Part shown: one piece after another, positions 18,939 through 27,100 of the stretch
How positions within the stretch are numbered: the first letter of the stretch is position 1
Layout: each line of letters begins with the position of its first letter
Source of the DNA: Pelagophyceae sp. CCMP2097
Lineage: Eukaryota; Sar; Pelagophyceae
DNA length: 31,379 bases
Assembly (NCBI GenBank): GCA_026770575.1
Contig: MU657204.1
Coordinates: forward strand, 313,512 to 344,890
Reading direction: 5' to 3'
Position numbers and translations under genes: made by a program
The notes under the pieces: generated by a model
The model's input: only the letters and a program-made list of their open reading frames with translations
Database searches by the model: none
Told to the model about the DNA's origin: nothing

Positions 18939-19994
18939 CTACTCCCTGTGCGCCTCCATCCAGCAGACCAACGCTGCGGCAGTGGGGTTCCCCTTGGCCG
19001 CGGCGCACTTGAGGAGGCGCAGCGCCTCGTTGTCGTCCCGCGGCACGCCCTGGCCGTTTGCATAAGACACGCCGAGGTTGAAGAGTGCAGCAGCGTGGCC
19101 CTGCGCCGCGGCGAGGCGGTACCACTTTAAAGCTTCGTCGTGCGACTGCGCCACGCCCTGGCCGTTGAAGAACATGTAGCCAAGATTGTACTGGGCTTGA
19201 GGATATCCTTGCTCGGCTGCACGTCGGAACCAATGCGCGGCGATCTTGTAGTCCATCTTCGCACCACTTCCACGATCATAACTCACTCCCAGGTGGAACT
19301 GACCTATAGCGTGCCCTTGCGCCGCGGCAACCTTGTACAACTGGAGCGCCCGCTTCGGACTCTTCTTTTGAACATACGTTCCAAAACTGTAAGCGTCTCC
19401 GAGCTGCACCTGCGCCTCGGCGTTGCCCTTGTCCACGTGCTTCTGCAGCCGGCGCACCCACTCTGTTTCCGACTTAAGGGGTGGCATTCGGCAGAGTGGG
19501 CATCGCACGTCGTACTTGACGCACTTGTTGAAGCAATCCGTGCAAATGCTCTTCAAACAGCACCCGTAGAATGTTCGTCTCTCACCTTCGATCGGCAACA
19601 GGTCCAGGCAGATGGCACATGTGCCGCGCCAGTCCGGCGTGTCGCCGTTCGGCGCGCTGGCCTTGACGACGGTCGTCGCTGAAACAGCCGATAAGCAAAC
19701 AGCCGATAAGCGCGCCTTGGAGCCGTCCGCCAGCGTGATGTCCGCGACGATGGGCGGCTCCTCCTTGATCTTCAGCTTCTTAGGCATGAACTCGTCGAGG
19801 AGACGGTCCGAGAACTCGGTGGCGAGTAGCGTGCACGCCTTGTTGTGCCCGCGCTTCCAGTCTACGAGCTGGCACTTTTTCGAGCAGTAGTGCCGCGATT
19901 TGCACTTGGTGCAGTGCTTGCCGCCCGGCGCGGCGCAGACGCAGCAGGGCGTGGTGGCGGCCGCAGTTTGCGGGTCGACCATCCTGGGGTCCAT
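18939..19994 (-). CDS. MYND finger + RING + Sel1-repeat protein
   Basis: Intron-free, 351 residues from the ATG at 19994; the frame upstream reaches an in-frame TGA without another ATG. Residues ~17-54 form a complete MYND zinc finger (CCVC, CTKC, CSKKC, final HNKAC). Residues ~126-168 form a RING-like finger (CAIC, CTDC, CPLC), which in such proteins usually gives E3 ubiquitin ligase activity; this is inferred. Residues ~190-345 are about four to five Sel1-like repeats, each with the pattern A.Y.LG..Y..G.GV...D..A..W...AA.QG (for example YNLGYMFFNGQGVAQSHDEA), a helical protein-interaction scaffold. MYND-Sel1 proteins form large families in some microalgae. A basic PKKLKIKEEP segment (residues ~71-80) could be a nuclear signal. 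A 15-bp tandem duplication at about 19682-19711 gives LSAVCLSAV. Confidence 0.9.
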   Translation of the reverse strand: MDPRMVDPQTAAATTPCCVCAAPGGKHCTKCKSRHYCSKKCQLVDWKRGHNKACTLLATEFSDRLLDEFMPKKLKIKEEPPIVADITLADGSKARLSAVCLSAVSATTVVKASAPNGDTPDWRGTCAICLDLLPIEGERRTFYGCCLKSICTDCFNKCVKYDVRCPLCRMPPLKSETEWVRRLQKHVDKGNAEAQVQLGDAYSFGTYVQKKSPKRALQLYKVAAAQGHAIGQFHLGVSYDRGSGAKMDYKIAAHWFRRAAEQGYPQAQYNLGYMFFNGQGVAQSHDEALKWYRLAAAQGHAAALFNLGVSYANGQGVPRDDNEALRLLKCAAAKGNPTAAALVCWMEAHRE

Positions 19995-20223
19995 ACTCTG
20001 GGGTCCGAAAACGCTCGGGCGCCCGCTCTCCTGCAACACGGCTGGTCAGGTTGGAGGGAGAGGTTTTCGGAACTCAAGATGGTACGCGTGAACACACGTT
20101 TTTCACGTTATAATTAGCTCGTTCGCCGAGCTCTCCGAGCTGGACGATCTTCTGTGCTCTGTACGCGCCTATAGGCGCCCATAGAGTCGGGCCGCGGCCC
20201 TGGGCCGCGGCCCTGGAACGATG

Positions 20224-20638
20224 NNNNNNNNNNNNNNNNNNNNNNNNNNNNNNNNNNNNNNNNNNNNNNNNNNNNNNNNNNNNNNNNNNNNNNNNNNNNN
20301 NNNNNNNNNNNNNNNNNNNNNNNNNNNNNNNNNNNNNNNNNNNNNNNNNNNNNNNNNNNNNNNNNNNNNNNNNNNNNNNNNNNNNNNNNNNNNNNNNNNN
20401 NNNNNNNNNNNNNNNNNNNNNNNNNNNNNNNNNNNNNNNNNNNNNNNNNNNNNNNNNNNNNNNNNNNNNNNNNNNNNNNNNNNNNNNNNNNNNNNNNNNN
20501 NNNNNNNNNNNNNNNNNNNNNNNNNNNNNNNNNNNNNNNNNNNNNNNNNNNNNNNNNNNNNNNNNNNNNNNNNNNNNNNNNNNNNNNNNNNNNNNNNNNN
20601 NNNNNNNNNNNNNNNNNNNNNNNNNNNNNNNNNNNNNN
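20224..20638. other. Assembly gap (415 N)
   Basis: A run of N joins two contigs. It lies between the MYND gene and the truncated end of the TOR gene, so the order of the two sides rests on scaffolding. The left edge ends in GGCCGCGGCCCTGG repeats. Confidence 1.
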
Positions 20639-20639
20639 C

Positions 20640-20954
20640 GCGGCAAAGCGGGCCCGCGAAACCGACGCCGGCGAACCATCGCCGAGCGCGGTGTCGCTCG
20701 CCGAGGCCACGGCCCAAGCCGCAGCTGCGACTGCCGCCGCCACGGCCCAAGCCGCGGCCCAAGCCGAGGCCCACGCCGAGGCTCAGGCCGCCAGCAATGC
20801 CGCCGCGGCGCAACTCTGGTGCGACTCTGCAATCCGAAAATGCTGCCCCAAATGGACCTGGGCCTGCCGCGGGTGTGCATCCTCCTATAGCACGGCCCGT
20901 CGACGCGAAATCCCCGTTGCAAGGATTCAGGCCTATTTAGATCTTTGGTTTTGG
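20640..20954 (+). CDS. Possible Ala-rich coding fragment entering from the gap
   Basis: The plus frame is open from the gap edge. It begins with a charged segment (KRARETDAGEPSPS), then a long Ala/Gln/Glu-rich stretch (ATAQAAAQAEAHAEAQ), then CDSAIRKCCPKWTWACRG. Composition suggests a coiled-coil or low-complexity coding region, but the alternating CCGCGGCC units could equally be a repeat that happens to be open. The frame runs on into the 10-bp tandem array, where it is unlikely to be coding. Start and product unknown. Confidence 0.25.
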
Positions 20955-20970
20955 TACAATTGTACGACTC

Positions 20971-21110
20971 TGCGACGCCTGCGACACTCTGCGACACTCT
21001 GCGACTCTCTGCGACGCTCGCCGACAGTCGGCGACACTCTGCGACTCTCTGCGACGCTCGCCGACAGTCGGCGACAGTCGGCGACTGTCGGCGACTGTCG
21101 CGGCGCGCCG
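20971..21110. repeat. 10-bp tandem array with a 40-bp higher-order duplication
   Basis: About 14 units of GCGACACTCT and variants. Four units (20991-21030) are duplicated exactly at 21031-21070. The units CCGACAGTCG and GCGACTGTCG can pair as GCCGACTGTCGGC-type hairpins. Confidence 0.9.
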
Positions 21111-21161
21111 CGACGCGCCGGCTAGTGACATCCTATGCTACCAAGGTTTAAATTTATGAAT

Positions 21162-24100
21162 TTAGTCGCGGTGGGCGGCTCGCTCGATTTCGCGGTGAGC
21201 CGCGCGCTCGATTTGCGCCTCGTACGCCAGTAGGGCGTCGTCGTGCCGGCCGAGCTGTTCGAAGAGGCGCGCGTGAGCCAGCGCCGTCCCGGCGTCGGCG
21301 TCGGCGGCGCCGTCGGGCGCGAGAGTCGCCGCCAATGCGCCCGCGGCGGCGTCGGCGAGGCCCAGCAGGTGGTTCGCCTCGACCAGAGCGTGCGCCGCCT
21401 TTGCCGCCGCAGAGCCTGTCCGCGGCGTCAGCGCACAAGGAGCCGTCTCCGGACCGCCGTCTCCGGCTTTGGGGGGCCGAATTCGAGAGGGCCTCGGCAT
21501 TCGGGACCGTGGACTCGGCATTCGGGACCGTGGACCGCCGAGAGGAGCCCCGGCCTCCGGGCCCCGGCCTCGGGCCTTATCAAGGGGCCTCGCCCAAAGA
21601 GGCCCCGATTCGGCCTCCTCCCGGGCGGCCCCAATCTCTCCAGAGGCCTCTCGAGTCGCCTTTCCGCGCGGGTTTTCAAAGGCGCCGCTTGGTACCGCCG
21701 CCGTTGCGGTTGCAGACGAGGGCGGCGTCGAGCTCGCGCAGCTGCACCGCCAGCGCGTCGTGCCGCTGCCGCGACGCGGCCTGCGCGACGCCGCCGACGT
21801 CGACGGCGAGGGAGAGGCCCTGCGCTTGCAAATGCTCGACCTAACGGTTTGCGTCCTATGTTCTAGAATATGAAATTTCATTCCAATCATTAATTTTATG
21901 AATCATATGAATTTATTGGCTCCTCAGCTCGTCGTGGGTATTTCGACGCTCCTCTGCGTGAGTGCAGCTCCTCAGCGCATGGTCCCGGAGTCTCCGGGAC
22001 CGCCTTCGGGACCGCCTCCGGGACCTCGATAGACCGCCTCCGGGACCTCCGACGGGCCGTCTCCCGTCTTGTCTGGGGCCGACTCTTCTCTGGGGACGAC
22101 CTCGACCTTGAGCAAGGTCTCCGGGACGGTCTCGTCGCCTCTGGTGCCGTCTTTGGGGCCGTCTTGAGGACGGTCTCTGGGACGGCCTCTGGTCTCGTAG
22201 ACGGACCGTCTCCGGGCACGCAGAGAATCCGTCTCCGAGACCGTCTCCGGGCCCGTCTCCGGGGGACCGTCCAAGGAACCATCGACGGGGCAGTCTCCGA
22301 TGCCGCCTTCGGAGCCGTCTCCGGGACCGTCGACAGACCGTCTCCGGGACCGCAGAGAGACCGTCTCTGGGGCCATCTCCGGCCCCATCTCCGGGACCGC
22401 CGATGGCGTCTCCAGAATCGTCTCCGGGACCGTCTCCTGGGCCATCTCCGGGACCGTCTCCGGGATGGTCGACGGCGTCTCCGTCTCCGGGCCCGCGGGA
22501 GCGTCTCCAGTGCGCTGTCGTTTGGCCCCGATGGTCCCGGGCAGGTCTCGAGAGTCGAAACTTTGATTCGTGGACCGTCTTCGCGGGAACGCAATCGTCT
22601 TTACCAAAAAGGCGGCGGGAGGTGCATCTGCCGACGGAGAGACCGCACAGAGGGCCCGCCTCCGGGGCCGTAGAAAGGTCCCTCGACAACGGACCTTGCA
22701 AGGGCCCGGGCCGTCTCCAGGACCTTTTTCCGTCTCCAGGACCTTTTTCCGTCTCCAGGACCTTCAAGGGCCCGTCTCGACGGACCTTCTCGAGGGACCC
22801 TCTCGAGGGACCCTTCTCGAGGGACCGCCGTCGGACTGCCTCCTGTTGGCGTCGACTTCAGCCCGCTGCCCATCTCGATGGACCGAGAAACGACTCTGGC
22901 AATGTCTAAATTTCGGGTTTCCACAGACGCCAAAACGCCGAAAATGGACCAAGCCCAAGAGCGCGTTTGCGACGGCCGCAGGCAGCGCCGGCGCCGAAAA
23001 CGCGAATCGCAACGCTTTCAAAATCGACGCCGCCACGTCGCTCGCCGAGACTTCCGCCTCGTCTCTCGACGGCCTCTGTATTTTAAAAGCGTCGAAAGAA
23101 ACGGGTCTTTTCCGAATTCGCCTTTTGGCGTCGATGTTGCACGTCTCTAAACCGGCCCCCACCCACAGCGCCACAAACGCGGCGCGGAAGAGCTTGGCCG
23201 CCGCCGGCCGGTGGACTTCCGCGATGGGCGTCGCCTAGAAAGAGAGCCTGACGCACAAAGCAGGTACTTGCCTCGAAGCATAAGTCGGGGGAACCCAAGC
23301 AAAAGTCGGGGGAACCCAAGCCCCGAAGAGAGCCCGAAGCACAGTCTCTTGTCAAGGCATTTCTGCAAGGTGCGAATCCCCAGAGGGGCCTCAAGGCAAG
23401 GCTCCAGGAGCAGCGACGGGGTGGGGTTGACCCGGAACCCGCGGGTCGGTTTTTGCCGGGTTTGTGCGTTTTGGCCGACCCGCCGACCCCCGGGACTGGC
23501 CGTGGCTCAAAGCCGAACCCGACCCGAGAAGACGGGTCGTTTGACAAACCCAGAAAGGTCGTTTGACAAACCCGCGACCCGAGGGTGCGGCACAAAATGA
23601 AAACCCGGAGACACAGCCCCTGGTCCTGCCGCCGCCACCGGGTGTTCGACAGTACGGGCCCCTGCAAGGCCTCTTTCGCGGCCACTTGCCCGGTCTCTGC
23701 ACGGTCACTTACAAGGCCTCTTGGGCGGCCTCTTTCAATGGCCCTTGAAGTGCCCTCCGGACGGGCCTCTTTGCAAGGCCTCTGCGCGGTCGCTTGCGAG
23801 GCCTTTTTCAAGGCCCCTCTCAAGCCCCCACGCAGGGTTCCTTGCGAAAGTCCGGGCCGCCGCGGCGACTCCGAGGGACCGTCCGAGCGACCGTCCGAGG
23901 GCACGTCCAGGGGACGTCGCAGAGGGGCCGGCAGCCGAGTGACCGGCAGCCGAGTGACCGTCCAAGGGACCGTCGAGGGGCCACCAATCAAAGTGACTGT
24001 CACAGAGGGCCCCTCGAGGGGCCCTCAAAGGAACTGTCCAAAGGAACTGTCCAAGCTTCCTAAGCGACTATCCGAGGGAGCGTCCGAGCCTTTCGAGGGG

Positions 24101-27100
24101 CCGTCTCAGGGCGCCGTTTCGAATGGCCGTCGAAAGGGCCGTCTCAAGGGGTCGTCTCGAGGGGCCGTCTCGAGGGGTCGTCTCGAGGGGCCGGAGAGAG
24201 GGGCCTTCCCGAGGCGCCATTTCAATGGGCCGTCTCAAGGCGCCGTTTCGAATGGCCGTCTCGAGGGGCCGTCTCGAGGGGCCGTCTCGAGGGGGTCGTC
24301 TCCAGAGGCCGTCTCGAGGAGCCGGAAATAGGAGCGGCGACGGGTTCGGGTTTGCCCATCAACCCGCGAGTCGGGTTTGTTGGGTTTGCGCGTTTTGGCC
24401 TTCCCTGTCTTTGAGCGGGTCTGGCCGCGGCCCGAACCCGACCCTTCGAAGACGGGTCGTTTGACAAACCCGCGACCCTTTGGGTTGGGCACAGATTGAA
24501 GCCCCGGCCCGAATACACTGCCCCTGCAAGGCTCCGGCTTGGAAATGCGGGTCCGAAGCAAGGAAGCCGCGCCCGGCCTCTTCCTGGACTTGATCTAAAG
24601 CTGTTGTTTTCACAACATGTGCCCTTTCCCCCTCGCACGGCGCAGGGGCCCTGGTAGGGTCTTTTCGAGGCCCCTCGCAGTGGTTTCCTCTGCGTGACCT
24701 CTTCAACGGCCCCTCGTGCGGTCCTTTGGACGGGCCGTGGAGCAGGGTCCATTGGTCGAAAAGGGTCCCTTCCGCGGGCGCAAAGAGGCCTCTGGATGGC
24801 CCGTCTGCTGTACATTCTTGCCCTGGCAAGGCTCCTCCTGTTTGAATGCCATGCGGCCTTTATTTTCCAATGTGGCATCCCATTTGGCGGCCCGCCGCTT
24901 TTCCTTGGGCGCGGGTTTTCACCGGTCGCAAGTGCGGCGACGGCGACTGGCGCAGCAGCTCAATGCCGACGCGCCGCAGCCACTCCGCCTACAATACATT
25001 TCTTGTTGAATACAAGACAAATCATAAATTTATGCATATGAGTGAATTCTACGAATATCATCCAAGTTCGTCCAGAGTGCGTCGTTACACGAGTTCGTTC
25101 GTTGGTTCTTCATATGAATATGAAATCATTCATTCATTCATATGAATTCATGATTTCATATTTCATGATTCATAAGATTCAACAAGCTTGTTGAATCCAC
25201 AAGATTGGTGAATCAACAAGGAATTGAGAGTAGACTGACGAAAGAGTTCCCATTTGAGACGCTGCCATGGATCCACCCAGTCTTGCTTCGTGGCCACGCC
25301 GGCGGTGTCAAACGCGCGGCGCAGCGCGGCAAAGTCGCTCTTAAAGTCGGCCGGCGCACGCAAACGCGAAAACCGGTGTTCGCCCGAACCCCGCACGGAT
25401 TCGTCGTCGCAGCCCGCGGCGGCGACGGCGGCGCAGGCGCAGGCGTCATAATCCAGCCGTAAAAGTTGCGCGCCGGCCTTTGAAGGCGGCGGCGCCGCGG
25501 CTGCGTCGCCGCGGAGGACGGCCACCTAACATCGGCGAGGCGTGTCTGAGTGCTCGGGGCCGGGTCGCGCTCGAGGACTCTCGAGGGCGCAGCCTCTACA
25601 GCCCTGCGGCCTTGAAGTGACCTCGAGGGTCCCGTCGCTCGAGGGTCCCGTCGCTCGAGGACCCGCGTCGCTCGAGGACTCGGGTCGCTCGAGGACTCGG
25701 GACGCGCGAGGACCCACGTCGCCCGCGGACCCAGGTACCTCGAGGACCCGCGTCTCGCGCATCTCGAGGATCCGGCGTCTCGAGGACGCAGGGGCCTCGA
25801 GGACGCCGGATTTCGAGGACGCAGGCTCTCCAGGACCCGGGACCTCGGGGCCTCGGTCCCCTGAAGTCGCAGTCGCTCGAGGACTGACGTCGCCCGGGAC
25901 CTCTGGGCCTCGGTATCCGGTCTCTTTTTGGACCCGATTTCTTGAGGATCCGGTTTTTGGACCCGGGACCTCGGGGCCGAGGTATCTTGGAGCCTCGGTC
26001 TCTCGGGCACCAGCACCTCGAGGCATTTGGGTGCCGATATCGAGGCCCCTTGCAGGCTCTCGAGGCAATGTGTTTCCAAAGGTATTCGAAAATATGTCGA
26101 ACCGATGCATCCCCGGGCCCGGTATCCGAACAAGGTTCGGAAACGGTCTCACGGACCTCTGGACTCGGATGGGAGGGTCCGAGCATCTCGGGTCCTCTTG
26201 CCCTTGGGGCCCCGGTCCCGCAAGGCGGTGGAGCTGGTGCATTTCAAGTATGGTCTTTGATACAGAGCGTTGATTCCCGGGATCCCGCCCCCGGTCTCTC
26301 TTGGGCCCCTTTTGATGCCCGCCCCCGGTCTCTCCTCGGGCCCGGGGCCCGCGCCTCGCCTCGGGCCGGCCGCGGCGTCTCGCGAAGACCAAAGGCCCCA
26401 AACTTTGGAGCGTCGTCAAGCAAGTTTCCCAAAGGGAAGTTTCCCAAAGGGAAGTTTCCGAAAGGGAAGTTTCCGAAAGGGCCACGGCCACGCACCGCGA
26501 CTTTATAGTACTCGCCAAAGGCGGCCATGGCGGCATTCAGCGCCGCTCTGAACGCAAACGCCTCGGCCTGCGCGGATGCGCCCGAAGCGAAAAGTCCAAA
26601 AGTGTAATCTGCAGACGCGTTGCGCGGCGCTTCGACTCCGCTCAAGTCCAAAAGGGACCGGTCCGCGACGCTCGCCCAAACGGCGAGCACCGGCTGCAGC
26701 GTCGCCAGGTGCGGCATGCACCAGTCGCCGCCTACAAGACACTCTTGGGGGTCGGAGCCGAAGAGTCCTTTTCGACCCCCTTAACGCCGAAATCGAGCCC
26801 CAAAAAGCATCTCCAGAAGAAAGACGCGCGCAAACGGCCTTGCGGGGGACACGTTTCCAAAAGGCCCGTAACACGGCGAAAGGGCCCCGCACTTTGGAGC
26901 CTTGCGAGAGGCCTGCCGAGGGGCCGTCCAGAAGGCTCGCAACGGACCGCCCGTCTTCAGGGCCCGTGCAAGAGGCCCCGTACAGAGGTCCCGTACTTGT
27001 CGAGGCTCGTGCGAGGAGCCTTCAAGGGACCCTGGAACGCCGCTGGTCCCTTGCAAGGGACCGGGGCAGCTTGATAGGGCCCTTCAAAGAGGCCTCGAGA

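Noticed and set aside
18539..19012. 157-codon plus ORF with an ATG
   Set aside because: Half of it is antisense to the Sel1 repeats of the MYND gene; no recognisable domain.
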